Shown here: positions 19,701-30,841 of the stretch, piece by piece
Layout: each line of letters starts with the position of its first letter
How positions within the stretch are numbered: the stretch's first letter is position 1
Assembly: GCA_905221605.1 (NCBI GenBank)
Contig: CAJNDS010002375.1
Span: forward strand, 224,001-288,000
Length of the DNA: 64,000 bases
Direction of reading: 5' to 3'
Source: Symbiodinium natans
Lineage: Eukaryota; Sar; Dinophyceae; Suessiales; Symbiodiniaceae
Made by a program: the position numbers and the translations under genes
Notes under the pieces: model-generated
What the model saw: the letters and a program-made list of their open reading frames with translations, nothing else
What the model was told of the DNA's origin: nothing
The model's database searches: none

Positions 19701-20080
19701 CCTTAAGACCCACCTTGAACCCTAAACCCCAGCCGCGGAATTCAAAGTGTCTCAAAGCTAAGGCAGTGGAAGGTTGTGCTGCGGCTGCTTTTGCTGTTTT
19801 TAAGTTCGGCTTCGGGGCTTCTAGGTCGGCCATGAATTTCATCTGGGGCGCAGGCCTTGGGCTTAGGGCGGCTTAGGGTTTAGGACTCTCCTGGCTCAAA
19901 GGGCTTTGAGGGCTTGGGTTGAAAGCTTGTCGGGTTTCGGGGCAAGGGCTTGCTTTTCGGGTTTTAGGGGTTGTTCCAGGTGATGCTTACAGGTATTTAC
20001 TACACCCCCTAAACCGGGCCTGGCTCGGAACTGAAGAAGGGTTTGGACCTGCTTGGCTCGGGGTCTTGGCTGCCGGTTGC

Positions 20081-20420
20081 TCACTGCCTGGGCTCAGCAA
20101 TTCGTAGGTTCCCCAAGACTGGCTTTCTTGAGGGGGTCCTGGAATCACGTGGGGCAGAATACGCTTCAGGCACCACAAAGGCTGCCCAAGTGAGAAGATT
20201 TCGGGGGCACAAGCTAGGGCTTACAAGTCCCAACGCTGAAAAATGCTGTATCCTTCTCGGCGAAGCCACTCGCAGTAAAGTACGTGAACATACGAATCAT
20301 CGCTGTAAGATGATCTGGTAAAACAAGACAGAACCCGGCGAAACATGACAACCTGATTTTATGACATATGTTGGCACTGGGAGCATCTACAAACGTCAAG
20401 GGCCAGGGTAGTAGTTCCAC
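20081..20420 (-). CDS. Weak coding candidate, strand uncertain
   Basis: Minus frames read GLVSPSLCPRNLLTWAAFVV and ELLPWPLTFVDAPSANICHK. A plus frame (GAEYASGTTKAAQ) is also open. They lie downstream of the gene at 20.46-21.54 kb and may be its 3' portion. Confidence 0.25.
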
Positions 20421-20456
20421 TTCTTCGTCTTCTTCTTCCTCCTCCTGATTGACGTG

Positions 20457-21543
20457 TCACCGAAAAAGTGCCCTCCGAATCTCCAAAAGCTGGGTCAAGC
20501 TGCACTGCTCCGCCGGGGCCGGCTCGGAACGTGGCGCCCGGGGCACGCAGGGGCGGCCTTCCTTCGGAAGTGCCCGCGCTTCTGGCAGCTTCTTGGGCTT
20601 AGGCTCTGGGCACTCGGCTGGGACAGGCAAGGTGGCGCTCGGCACACAGGGGGACGCTGGGCGGGGGCCCGCCTTTGCGGGAGTTGGTGGGGTCTGCTGA
20701 GTCTGCTGTGCCCGTTTTGGGCTCGGCGTGCTGGACACTGGGGCGGCTGGGGGAGGAACACTGGGTCGCTTGTCGGGCGTTCCACGCCGGATCAGGGATC
20801 CGGAAACGGCCTTCTCCTGCAGCTCCACTGCTCTTGTTGAGCTGGGACCACCCGTCCTGGGGCGTGAGCGAAAAAACACAAAGCAGTGGATGACAGAAAA
20901 ACTGGAACAAACCCGAATTATCAAACACGTTCTCCCAAATCAGCCCAGGTTCGCAAGGTTCGGCTGTGCCGGGCGTGCCTGCTGCAGGTCTGGAGGCTTT
21001 GGCTTCGATGTGCTAAGCTGCGTCTTCACGGGCGACGGGGTCGTGGCGTCGTCCAAGGAAGCTCGGATAGTCGGAACGTTCATGTCCGAGTGCACCAGCG
21101 CCTCCTGTCATGAACCAGGCAGAACTGGGTTCAGGTTGGCTCTTTGGCAGGTGGCTCCTGAAAGCCCCCAGCTTTGCAACAGAAGACGCACCACACATCC
21201 AACTTTCAGGTCAACGCTGCGATTTTGACAAAGGAATCTCCGGGAAGCTACAGGACACGGCCAAGCCGAAATCACTCTCGCAAATCACACGAGCTGACTC
21301 GTCCCGAAAAACCAAAAGGATGATGAAACTGCGTAAATGAAAGTAAGGACTCTAAGACCTGAACCCGAGAACTCCTCAAGTCCTATAGCTAAAGCAAACC
21401 CTAAACCCCGAGGCATCACACCCCCCCAAGCCCTAGACTTCTGAGAACCGTCATCAAGTCCAACCAGCCCGATAACGACCCGAAGTCGAAATCCTCGAGC
21501 GACGGCATGGCCATCCGTGCTGTGTCCACCCGCTTCCTGAGGA
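20457..21543 (-). CDS. Spliced proline-rich gene, unknown protein
   Basis: Exon about 21439-21543 reads LRKRVDTARMAMPSLEDFDF and then GSLSGWLDLMTVLR, with almost all third positions G/C. It begins at the AG ending the family B element. Exon 20943-21104 follows CATGACAG|, reads EALVHSDMNVPTIRASLDDA and continues STSKPKPPDLQQARPAQPN. Exon 20457-20856 follows a pyrimidine-rich acceptor (GCCCCAG|), reads STRAVELQEKAVSGSLIRRG, then a Pro/Ala/Lys-rich region, and ends SLTQLLEIRRALFR before TGA. Exact donors between the exons were not resolved. The long proline-rich, basic region suggests a disordered scaffold or nucleic-acid-associated protein, but that is inference only. Confidence 0.6.
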
Positions 21544-21545
21544 CT

Positions 21546-21678
21546 TACTTGGAGGTTCATGGTACTTAGTAGCCAATGATAACTGTACTTATAACTGTAC
21601 TTATAAGCCCCCTAACTGCCCGAATGTGGTTATAAGTACAGTTATAATTGGTTACTAAGTACCGTGAACCTTCAAGTA
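21546..21678. mobile_element. Family B foldback element, subfamily II
   Basis: TACTTGGAGGTTCATGGTAC and GTACCGTGAACCTTCAAGTA are inverted ends, and the arms carry AACTGTACTTATAA copies. The minus-strand exon at 21439-21543 abuts its right-hand AG. Confidence 0.9.
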
Positions 21679-21689
21679 GGGCTTAGGGA

Positions 21690-22500
21690 TGTTTGTAGTT
21701 CAGGCTGTGCTTGAAGGGTCGCGGGTAGCTAGAGGGCATGACGCAAATAGCATGTAGCTTAGAGATTACAATCAACCCTAAACCCTAAACCCTAAACCCT
21801 AGACCCTAAACCCCAAACCCTAAACCCTTTCCAGGCTTTTGGAACCCCCAAGCCAAAGTCCTGGGGGGGTACTGACATGAGTAGTTCGGAGGGTGGCTTT
21901 TAGGGGTAAGCCGGAAGCCCAAAGGCGGCTCTTGGAAGGGTGGGCTTAGGCTTGGGGTTGAGGGTTTCTTTCGCTCCCGCATAGGGTTTAGGGTTTAGGG
22001 TTTAGAGTTTAGGGTTTAGGGCTAAGGGTTTGCCCCATAAATCGTAGGGTTTAGTCCAGTGACTAGCCGAGGCAGCCGACAGCATGGAATGAGTTGAATC
22101 AGTAGCCGTGCTCCTATCCAACACCTAAGCTCTTTCTCAGCCGGGAGACGCTACGAGCAACTTACCCTCGCTTCTTGAAGCCCAAACTTCAAACCCTACA
22201 TGAACGCGCCACTAAACACTAAACCAGGGGGGTAGGGTATACTACACACATCTGGCCAGATCCATCTGAACTCCAAAGCTCCAGACGCTTAGAACCCTAA
22301 AACCCTCAAGTCCCTCAACTCCCAAACCCTGAAACCCTTAAACCCTAAAACCCTTAAGCCCTAAACTCCCAGACCCTGAAACCCTGAAGCCCTAAATATC
22401 CAAACCCTGAAGCCCTTAAACCTGCTTTTTTCAAGCTTCAGGCTGCAGCGCTCACCTGACGGCCGCAAGGCAACGACTTCGCCATCTTGGCCTTCAGGGA
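21690..22500. other. No gene seen: degenerate CCCTAAA and TTTAGGG
   Basis: Runs at 21770-21830, 21984-22045 and 22290-22420 are imperfect telomere-type repeats. No exon was found. Confidence 0.55.
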
Positions 22501-22519
22501 CTAGAGGTTGCGCAGGTCG

Positions 22520-22685
22520 CATAACCATATAGAACATAAGAGCAATATAGGAATATAGCAATACTTGTTATAGCAACATAGTTTTATAGCAATATAGTAT
22601 TGTAGTACTATAGTCATGCAGTAATACAGTATCATAGTACTATAGCAACGTATTGGTAATCCATAATATATAGTAATAGTAACAT
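22520..22685. repeat. ATATAG-rich low-complexity run
   Basis: Repeats of the type AGCAATATAG and AGTACTATAG fill the stretch with no coding potential. Confidence 0.8.
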
Positions 22686-22689
22686 AGTC

Positions 22690-22935
22690 CTTTGGGAGGT
22701 CTCGGGTTTCTGTCGATCCTTTGGGCTTCGTAAGCGTGGACGGCCGAGAAGTTTTGAATCGGCATCGTCTAGGGCCTCCGGGCCTATGGGCTTTGACTTC
22801 TTTCGTCCAGGATTTGAAGCAGCTCCTTCGCGGAACACGCAGACGAGCCTTGAATTTCCACAGTGTGGGGCGACCACTCACCTCAGAGGAGAAAGCTTTC
22901 TTCACCACGTGCAGATTACCGGCACGATCTCATGG
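22690..22935 (-). CDS. Coding-like block, strand and frame uncertain
   Basis: The minus strand reads AGNLHVVKKAFSSE to a consensus donor (GAG|GTGAGT) at 22883, then VEIQGSSACSAKELLQILDE before a stop. The plus strand is open throughout as MGFDFFRPGFEAAPSRNTQT. The consensus donor favours minus. Confidence 0.35.
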
Positions 22936-22958
22936 AGACCCATGACAAACACTGTGTC

Positions 22959-23118
22959 GTGGGTTTAGGGTTTAGGGTTTAGGGTTAGGGTTTAGGGTTT
23001 AGGGTTTAGGGTTTAGGGTTTAGGGTTTAGGGTTTAGGGTTTAGGGTTTAGGGTTTAGGGTTTAGGGTTTAGGGTTTAGGGTTTAGGGTTTAGGGTTTAG
23101 GGTTTAGGGTTTAGGGTC
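22959..23118 (+). repeat. Longest TTTAGGG tract in the window
   Basis: About 22 copies of TTTAGGG in a row, with one TTAGGG variant. Unique sequence flanks both sides, so this is an interstitial tract. Confidence 0.98.
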
Positions 23119-23261
23119 AATATCTGCAATACCCAAAACACAGCAAACAACCACGCCGAGCCTTGAGCCGGCATGCCCATCACCCCAAAAGCCCGATATC
23201 AAGCCCCCAAAACAAGGGTTCTGGGCCTGTTAAAACCTCTGGTGGGCGCCTCTTATCCCCC

Positions 23262-23319
23262 TAAACCCTAAACCCTAAACCCTAAACCCTAAACCCCAAA
23301 CCCTAAACCCTAAACCCTA

Positions 23320-23350
<31 letters not shown>

Positions 23351-24541
23351 GACCCCAGGCCTAAAGAAGCCCAGTGGCCCCACGTCGCCTCCCTCTTCGG
23401 CTTGGCCAGCCCAGGGAACTCCGAGGATGGGCTGGGGTCCTCTCAGGGTTTAGGGTTTAGGGTTTATAGGGCTTAGGGCTTAGGGTTTAGGGTTTAGGGC
23501 TTAGGGTTTAGGGTTGAGTCGGGCACCCCAAATCTCCCGAAAACCTCGCTCCCTCCCCCCACCCCCCCCCAACAAAAAAAAGACTACACGGTTTGCGGCG
23601 TGTATTCGGCCGCGGTATACGGGGCCAAAACTCGAGCTTTAAGCACATTCGTGTTTTTTGGGCTTCCGGAAACCACTTGTTTCAGGAGTGGTTTTTTTTT
23701 GGAGTCCTGTTTTGGGCTTGCACCCGTACCGCTGTTTGTTGGGATGCCCTGAACACCCTGCATCCCTAAAGCCCCAATAGAGGTGGCAGGCTTAGGCCGT
23801 TTACGGGCAGCTTGGGAGAGTTCAGCTTAAGGGGGAAGAGGGCTGTGGGCTTGCACTGCTGTAGGATTTTGGCAAAAACCCTAAACCCTAAACCCTAAAC
23901 CCTAAACCCTAAACCCTTGAGGTGTTGGCTTGCACTGTCTAGGTTTCGAGTTTGGAAGAGTTGGGCTTCAGGCGGACCAGGCGATGGGCCTGCCCTGCTT
24001 CCCCCCCCCCCGCCCCCCACCGAAAAAAAAAATCAGGCACTTCAAGGCCGATGCACAAAGCAGAAGCCAAGCAACCTAACACAGGAAACGCAAAAAAAAA
24101 CCCTGCAAAAAAGCGATTAAACGAAGAAGTAGAGCCCGGAAAAACAGAAAGCCGAAATGCGAAAAGACTAAAAAAACAAAACCATAAAATGCAAAAAACA
24201 CTAACGAAAATTCAACTGCGAAACATGAAACATGCAAAAATCCAGGGAAACGGAGACATAGAGTCAAGAAATGAGGAAGGATAAAAACACATAAGTGTAG
24301 ATTGCAGTTGAGAATCGCGTGCTAGAAAAAGTGGGAGGAACTGTCGCAAATACCAAGCCAACAGGCCCCAAAGAACAAGATGCACTGCGGGCGAATACAC
24401 GCCGCATTCCAACTACACAGATGCACCCTACACCCCTCCCAAGACCCCTAAACCCTAAACCCTAAACCCTAAACCCTAAACCCTAAACCCTAAACCCTAA
24501 ACCCTAAACCCTAAACCCTAAACCCTAAACCCTAAACCCTT
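23262..24541. other. No supported gene: telomere-type tracts, C28 run and A-rich stretch
   Basis: CCCTAAA runs at 23262-23322 and 23877-23920 and a longer run at 24446-24541 flank TTTAGGG at 23450-23512. A C homopolymer of about 28 bases lies at 23322-23350. An A-rich segment at 24080-24280 (open as a Lys/Asn-rich frame) is low complexity. Confidence 0.6.
24446..24541 (-). repeat. CCCTAAA tract
   Basis: Fourteen near-perfect copies of CCCTAAA. Unique sequence follows. Confidence 0.97.
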
Positions 24542-24623
24542 CACAAAACCCTGCAAGCTCTCCTCCACAGAGGCGCGGCCTGCAACCGCCAGGGGCCGGC
24601 CCCGCAGCTGAAGCCTGGGAAGG

Positions 24624-24825
24624 CTACTTGGGGGTTCATGGGTTACCTTATAAGTAGTGTTTAGGGTTTAGGGTTTAGGGTTTAGGGTTAGGGTTTAGGG
24701 TTTAGGAGGTTCATTGGGTTATTATAAGTGGGATTATAAGTAGAGTAGCTTTACTGATATCTGGTTAGAACCTTACCTTGGGTACTTCTAACCCTACTTC
24801 TAACTACCCATGAACCTTCAAGTAG
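24624..24825. mobile_element. Family B foldback element containing TTTAGGG repeats
   Basis: The ends CTACTTGGGGGTTCATGGGT and CATGAACCTTCAAGTAG are inverted. Inside, near the left end, seven TTTAGGG copies are followed by a second copy of the left arm (AGGTTCATTGGGT). The telomere-like tract therefore entered after the element, with a local duplication. Confidence 0.85.
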
Positions 24826-24839
24826 CGGTAAGTTTGGAA

Positions 24840-26080
24840 CGGGACTTGGAAGGAACCCCAGTGGGCGAGAAGGGCACCACTTCCAAAAGGGGTTCAGAGG
24901 TGAGGGATACAACACTTGCTTTGTGCCACCGGCCTAGCTGATACAGGGCATATGCACTCTCGCAACTCCGACTTGTCGGGCCTTGCTGCAAGCTTCACTT
25001 CGTAGGAACGATGAAGCCCTCCAAGCTAGGGACTTTATGCGTGCAAGGGGCTAGGTTAACTCACATCTTTGCGTGTGAAGTCACGTCTCCCGAGTGACAA
25101 AGTTTGTTGTTGCGAAACTCCTTTTAAAGTTGCTGATTCTTAAATTTATGCGTGCCATCTTGTCCGTCAGAATGGAAGTTAAAAATATTTTTCGAACAAG
25201 AAAAAAACAACATGTCACGGAGTTTTAGAAAACAAAAAATCGATTTTCTAAAAATATAATTTCTTTGAAAAGACTCTGAGACCAAATTCAGGTTGAGACC
25301 ACTGCAAAGAGCTGAACAACCACCTAACGATACCTAAAAACAATGAAAATTGAACTTAAAAACCTTGAAAAGTGCTGATACCTGTGTTTTGGAAAATGTG
25401 AAAAAAAGTGCGCGGGAGAGACACGCGGCTGCGAGCGAAGTCACATCACCCCGCGTAAAGTCGCATGACAGAGACATATGTTGAAGCCTTCCCCCCAATG
25501 TGCACGCGCCGCACGCGCATGTTCTCGAAACACATACGAAATACAGACTTGTCACCGCACGCCTGGGAGGGAACACATGCTTGTCGGCGTGAATGAGATT
25601 TTTTGCTTGGGGGTGCAAGTGGGTTCTGACCAATCTTGGCATTTGCGAATACCTTTGCGAATCCCCAGTGTGCGCGCGCGCCCGAGATACGACGTTACAC
25701 AGGAAGATACGACTTAACCTACCCTCTTGTAGATCGCAGAAGACAGAAGAATCCCCGATTCTTGCTCGCGCTTTAAGACCCAAGCCCAAAACCCTTTTGC
25801 AACTGGAACTTGGTGACTGCCTGAAAGAAATCCCCCTTCACACACCCGCAAAACCCTAAACCCCAAATCCTTTTGCAACTGGACTCCTTGCTGCCAGGAT
25901 GCCGAAACTAGAAACCTTAAACCCTCAACCCCAAACCCTAAAGCTCTCAAACCCGAAGCCCCCATGAACAACACGCCGCGCCACTGCGCCGAGGAGGCCG
26001 GGGAGGAGATGCGCGGGCGGGGCGCCGGCGGCTTCGCTGCCGGCGCCATGGCAAGTAGGGCGAGCAAGGGGGATTTTACA
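24840..26080. other. No supported gene
   Basis: The minus frame at 25334-25789 is open but rich in Cys/Arg and follows short repeats of GAAGTCAC type. The AT-richer stretch at 25130-25420 is noncoding. Degenerate CCCTAAA runs lie at 25850-25950. Confidence 0.45.
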
Positions 26081-26109
26081 TGGACATGTTTAAATGCTAC
26101 TTTGTGATC

Positions 26110-26215
26110 TTACTATACATATCATATACGTATATACATATATGTATATGTACATATGTGTATATGTATATATATATATGTGTGTGTGTGTATATGTATA
26201 TGTATATATACATAG

Positions 26216-26259
<44 letters not shown>

Positions 26260-26290
26260 TTTTGTTTGTTTATCTATTCATGTTTATATT
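26110..26290. repeat. TA/TG/CA microsatellite
   Basis: Alternating TATATG, TGTGTG, CACACA and TATATA runs. Open frames over it are artefacts. Confidence 0.95.
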
Positions 26291-26413
26291 TATACAGCAT
26301 AAACATACCGACTGGTCGGACGTTTGGGGATCGCAGCGTCGAGAGCGGAGGGAGTGGCTCTCTGGGGCGGGGTCTGGAAATCGCGCAGCTGGGGGATCGG
26401 ATCCTCAGACCCA

Positions 26414-26491
26414 TTCTTAAGACAAGGAGTTAGGGATGATTTTTGGGATGGGATCTTAAGACAAGGAGTTAGGGATGATTTTTGGGATGGG
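26414..26491. repeat. Tandem duplication of a 39-base unit
   Basis: CTTAAGACAAGGAGTTAGGG followed by ATGATTTTTGGGATGGGAT occurs twice in direct succession with no differences. Confidence 0.95.
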
Positions 26492-26638
26492 ATTGAGGGT
26501 TTCGGGTTTCGGGATGAGTTTGGGGATGTGTAGGGTCCAACATAGGCTCCAACCTGGCACTGGACGCTCAGGGCAGATCCCTGGATTGTGTTGAAGCCAA
26601 TGGTGGCCCTTGGGGGGTTCCCATGCGCTTCACGAATT

Positions 26639-27676
26639 CTAAGAAAGGAGTTGGCGCTTGAAGCCACAAGGCCACAGAAAGGCGCGGCTTATGGAATTCA
26701 GGGTCAGGGCTTTAAAGGGTTTGGCCACGACCCTGGCAGCTTGGACCCAACCTAGGACTAGGAATGTGGGGGTCCGGCGATACATCTGCATCCAGACCCG
26801 TCCCGAGCTGCAGAAGAGCAACGTGTCCAGGCTCTCTGGCACCACTCGGCCTATCAGCGGCCGCTCGGGCGTCAAGGCTACTGACCTCAGAAGAAATAAT
26901 CTGGAAGCTTGGTTTGAGTGAGTGCACCCTTTTAGGTTCAGAAAGGGTGCTGACAGAAGTCCGCTCAGCAAACATCCGCATTAACGCCTGGAGCTTCCGA
27001 AAGTACTTTTCTGTGGGCATGAGGTTCAGCAATCTAGGCCGAAACAACATCTCAATGCCCCGTTCTTGCGGCCAGCTGCAAGAGCGGTCTTCTGTGTACC
27101 GTGGTGTGGTGATAGAGGTACAAGATCTCGTGCCTGGCTGAGGACCATAGAAAGAAATTACAAATTCTGCTAGGCCAACTTGGCCATGAAGTTTTCGATT
27201 TTTTCTAAGCCGATGAAATACACAAACCTTTCATGAACTCCTACGGGATCGCTTGCAAAATGGCAAAGCAGCAAAAACGGCCCGTGAAAACTCAGACGCA
27301 AACATCGAAGGATCGACGCAGTAGAATTGGTGGCATCACCGCTCGAAGCCACGGTAAGGTGGAGCACGGTGCGAAGATTCCGCATGGCTACAGCCCAACG
27401 TTTTGACTTATGACCTCTGAGCATGTCCCAAAATAATTAGGAGGTACCCCGTTTATACCCCAAATAGAATAGTACCCCGATTTTCGGAAACCCCCATATG
27501 TTTTCTGGTACCTGCAACTTACGAGCTGCTTGAACATGGGAAGCTCTATCTTCAAAAATCGTGAACTTCTGAGCGGTGCAACCCAACAACTCACCCCGAA
27601 GCGAGCCAAGTCGCCCATCGCGCGCCAAGGTCTCCTGTCTCCATGATGCGGCGCAGGGGATTCTGGGTATAGCCAT
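26639..27676 (-). CDS. Four-exon gene, unknown protein
   Basis: Exon 27523-27676 begins with an ATG (MAIPRIPCAASWRQETLARD) and ends DRASHVQAA at a consensus donor (GCTC|GTAAGT). Exon from 27414 continues in phase (C|GT gives Arg): HKSKRWAVAMRNLRTVLHLT, ending GLEKIENFM. Exon from 27137 follows a pyrimidine-rich acceptor (GGTCCTCAG|), reads PGTRSCTSITTPRYTEDRSC and ends RTSVSTLSEPKR. The last exon, from about 26885, reads SVALTPERPLIGRVVPESLD and ends ISRAFLWPCGFKRQLLS before TAG at 26639. The first intron (108 bases) contains a family C foldback. The last two junctions are less certain: a GC donor is inferred at the second and AGG is shared at the third. No family is recognised, and the upstream start may not be the true one. 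Confidence 0.65.
27425..27511. mobile_element. Family C foldback inside an intron
   Basis: It carries AGGTACCCCGTTTATACCCC and CGGAAACCCCCATATG. Related arrangements occur at 921-971 and about 62590-62690. It fills most of the 108-base intron at 27415-27522. Confidence 0.6.
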
Positions 27677-27749
27677 GGATTTAGGGTTCTTGTTCCTCGC
27701 TCCCGCATGGCTGGCACGAAGTCGCTCAGCAGTTCAGGGTTTAGACTTT

Positions 27750-28950
27750 AAAGGGTTTATAGGTTGCAATCTGTTCTTAAGCAACAATCTGGGCCCGGGT
27801 CCAGTTGCAGTCCAGGGGAGATACCTGCGCTGCTGTCCTTGTCGCTCTCGCCATTCCGGATCTGCCACTTGTAACCTAGGCCACAAGCCACATCGAGCAT
27901 TCGCAGAAAAAAGCAGACCCTAAACCCTAAACCCTAAACCCTACACCCTGAACCCCATGAGCACCAAAAGGCCGAACCCTGGTTCCCTGAAGTCTCCCCA
28001 AAGCCGCACCTAAACTCATGCGTGTCATCCCCCCTCCCTTTTGCTTCTGGACTTCTAAGCCCCAAGCCCTAAGCCCCTAAGCCCCTAAGCCCCTAAGCCC
28101 CTAATCCCCAAGCCCTAAGCCCCCAAGCCCCCAAGCCCCGAAGCCCCGAAGCCCCGAAGCCCCTAAGCCCTACCTGTAACCCCAAGTCTCTACAGGTTTT
28201 GGGTCATGCGTACTAATTCAGGCGTCATTACTACTAAACTGTAGGTAATGTGGGGGGGGGGGGGGAATCAGGTAAGCCCCAAGCCCGGAACTGCAGCCCT
28301 GGACTCCTGCCCCCAAATGGTAAGCCTCTGGAGATTTTACCTTGCACCCCTTAAGGTTGGACCCCTTGGGATTTCGGGGGACCCTTTCTTAAGGATCCCT
28401 AAGGGAATATCAGGGCATATCAGGGCCATCTTGGGAGTAGATGAAGGGGAACCTTTAGGGGTACAACCTCAGGGGGGTACGAGCCCTCATCCCTTGAAAG
28501 GCCCCCCCCCCACCCTAAACCCGAAACCCGAAACCCGAAACCCTAAACCCTAAACCCTAACCCTAAACCCTAAACCCTAAACCCTAACCCTAAACCCTAA
28601 ACCCTCAACTCTCTAAGGTAAGTGGCGGCTCCAAAGCTTCATCTCCGAATGCTCCTCAGGTTTCTTTTTTTTTTTTTTTTTTGGGGGGGGGGGGGGTTTG
28701 GGGTTTGGGGTTTGGGGTTTGGGGTTTGGGGTTTGGGGTTTGGGGTTTGGGGCTTGGGGCTTGGGGTTTGGGGTTTGGGGTTTGGGGATCAGTGCTCTGC
28801 TTGTAAGTTTAAACATGCTGTCTGTTCCGCATTTCAGGAACTAGTAACATAGGTATGTATAAGGAGGGAATGAAGAGAGGCCGTCTGAAATCTGGACGGA
28901 GACAGCTTTTGAACTCGTCTGCCTGTGTTCACCCGCCACTTACTTTCCAC
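27750..28950. other. No supported gene: degenerate repeats and an element-like segment
   Basis: CCCAAGCCCCTAAG-type repeats run at 28050-28170, a long element-like segment at 28340-28500, CCCTAAA copies at 28511-28610, T and G tracts at 28663-28697, and GGGGTTT copies at 28698-28790. Confidence 0.6.
28511..28610 (-). repeat. CCCTAAA tract
   Basis: CCCGAAA variants pass into about eleven CCCTAAA or CCCTAA copies. Confidence 0.95.
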
Positions 28951-29079
28951 TAGAACATAGAAATTAATACAAGATGCGAGCGGCGAGCCACACAAAGATT
29001 GAGGCGGGTCGCTGGTCGACGAAACTCTCTCACATCAAAGGTCCCTGACACCCCCAGTTCCTTACCTGCTTGCAGCAGG

Positions 29080-29165
29080 ACCGGGGGGTAACACCTGCGG
29101 AGCTTAAAGTCTTGGGGGTTTCGATTTGGAGTTGCAAAAAAACTCAGGTTGTTCCTCTCTGCCAT
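29080..29165 (-). CDS. Candidate exon with ATG, unknown protein
   Basis: It reads MAERNNLSFFATPNRNPQDF and then KLRRCYPPVLLQA, ending at a good donor (GCAG|GTAAGG). It lies downstream of the gene at 29.2-29.7 kb on the same strand. Confidence 0.4.
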
Positions 29166-29217
29166 TCAGCGGCCTCCATGCTGCCCTCGCCGCCATTCAG
29201 CCAGCCAGGGTAGAAGC

Positions 29218-29729
29218 CTAGGTTTCGGCTACGATGCTCGCTGCTGACGCCCACACTCGGCCATGCGCATGTCCCGGGGGGAGCGTGTGATTCACGCCAA
29301 GGGACTTGCAGAAAACACGTGGGGTGGCAGAGTCAATGATGCCTGCCAGCTCATCAGGACTTGACCCGAGGCCTATCTTGCGTAGCCTGTGCTTCCAAAG
29401 GGGTCCTTGGGCCTTTGTGCAGCATAAACTCTGGCAAGCCGGCCGACTTAAAAGCTACGACTCAAGACTTCGCGCCCCAGCACCCCGAAAACTGATCAAG
29501 CAAAGTGTTGAGGGTTTAGCACGTGCGATTTGGCCCGCCTGCTCCCGCATTATCTGCGTCTCCTCAGGGATGTGTTACTCACACAGTACGAATCAAACTG
29601 TTCCTTGTCTATCTCACAGTAGGAATGGCCTTCAAACCTTCGGGGCACATTAAGAGTGATGCAAACTCTCTCGGCCACATCCTGCTGGATCTCATTTCCA
29701 TGTACGATGCCCCGCTGCACATTCGGCAC
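29218..29729 (-). CDS. Two-exon gene fragment, unknown protein
   Basis: Exon 29583-29729 (147 bases, 49 codons) follows the acceptor GTGCAG|, reads VPNVQRGIVHGNEIQQDVAE, then RVCITLNVPRRFEGHSYCEI and ends KEQFDSYC at a consensus donor (TGT|GTGAGT). Exon 29218-29391 follows TTTGGAAG| in the same phase, reads HRLRKIGLGSSPDELAGIID and ends VWASAASIVAET before TAG. Both have G/C-rich third positions. The protein is mixed alpha/beta by eye. The N terminus is missing and I recognise no family. Confidence 0.6.
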
Positions 29730-29987
29730 CTGCACGCGCGCCACGCAAGGAGCATCTTTCTTTCTGAAACCTCAAACCCTATAAGCCCCATACCCCCTAG
29801 ACCCCGCAATTCCAGAATCCTTTTGACAGACGCGTGGCTGTGTCACTCGTGCCTCCCAAACACAACACGCGTCAGGATTCTCTGAAATGAAACTTGAAAA
29901 GACAACGGAAACCCCGAAGCCTTCAACCCTTTAACCCCAAAGCCGGGAAAGGGGGGGGGGGGGTCGAGGGGCGTTAGGTGAAAGTCG

Positions 29988-30482
29988 GTGCTGCAGAAGT
30001 GCTTGTTCCACCCTCAGTGTGGGGCTGCTAGATTTTGGGCCGACCGTTCTCCTCGCCTCGTCCGGTGTCCCGCCCTGCCTCCTGGCCTGGGCCCTGGAGT
30101 GCCCACCCCCAGAAAGCCGCAAAGAGTCGCGCCGTATCCCTGGGGCGCACACACGATCGAGAATCCAGCAAAGAGTCCTTTCACACAGAAGCCCGCAGAG
30201 AATCCACCGGAGTGCCAGAGAAACCAACAAAGAGTGCCCCAGGCCGCACAGAGTCCCGCCGAGCGTCCTGCAGAGTATTTCTGGAGGGCCCAACATCCCA
30301 AAGAAGTCAAAGCTGCCACAGAGTCCCACCGAGTGTCCACGTCCCGAAACACCGAGAACGGTCGGACGGCTCCCAAATCGGTTAGGATGCGTCTGATCGA
30401 AGTACATGCTTTAGGGCACCGGGGCATCGACATCTCAACGACTCCCCAGCCTCTTCGGACCACCGGTAGTATGCTCGCATGA
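29988..30482 (+). CDS. Candidate Gln/Pro-rich coding block
   Basis: A 164-codon plus frame reads KPQRVAPYPWGAHTIENPAK, then PAENPPECQRNQQRVPQAAQ and later SVRMRLIEVHALGHRGIDIS. The DNA has internal similarity around AAAGAGTCC/AGAGTCCC motifs spaced by a few tens of bases, so repetition may inflate openness. All three plus frames and one minus frame are open here. The start is uncertain. Confidence 0.35.
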   Translation: MLQKCLFHPQCGAARFWADRSPRLVRCPALPPGLGPGVPTPRKPQRVAPYPWGAHTIENPAKSPFTQKPAENPPECQRNQQRVPQAAQSPAERPAEYFWRAQHPKEVKAATESHRVSTSRNTENGRTAPKSVRMRLIEVHALGHRGIDISTTPQPLRTTGSMLA

Positions 30483-30841
30483 GGACCTGTCATGCTCCTC
30501 CTGAATCACCTCTAGCCTCTAGCACACGCCCGTTTCGTCCCCGAAGACCCAAAGACCTAGGCAAAACCCTCTCAACCCCAATGCGGCCAATGCCCTATAT
30601 CATGAAAACAGAGTTGAAACCCAGCACCCGGTGGCAGAGCTTCAAGGCCAGGCCTTTGGCCCTCTTTGTTGGCCACCCACACTGCTTTTTGTCACTGCAC
30701 CCTTAACCCGAAGCCCATGCTCTACTCTTAACAAACCCTTTCTCTATTCGGGTGACCCAAGTTTGATCCAGAGAGTGCTTGTCTACGAGTCTACAAGTGG
30801 CGTCCCTCAAGACCCCAACCCAAATTTGCATCCCGACTTAG

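Noticed and set aside
22959..23118. The TTTAGGG tract as a true chromosome end
   Set aside because: Unique sequence continues on both sides, and similar tracts occur in both orientations throughout.
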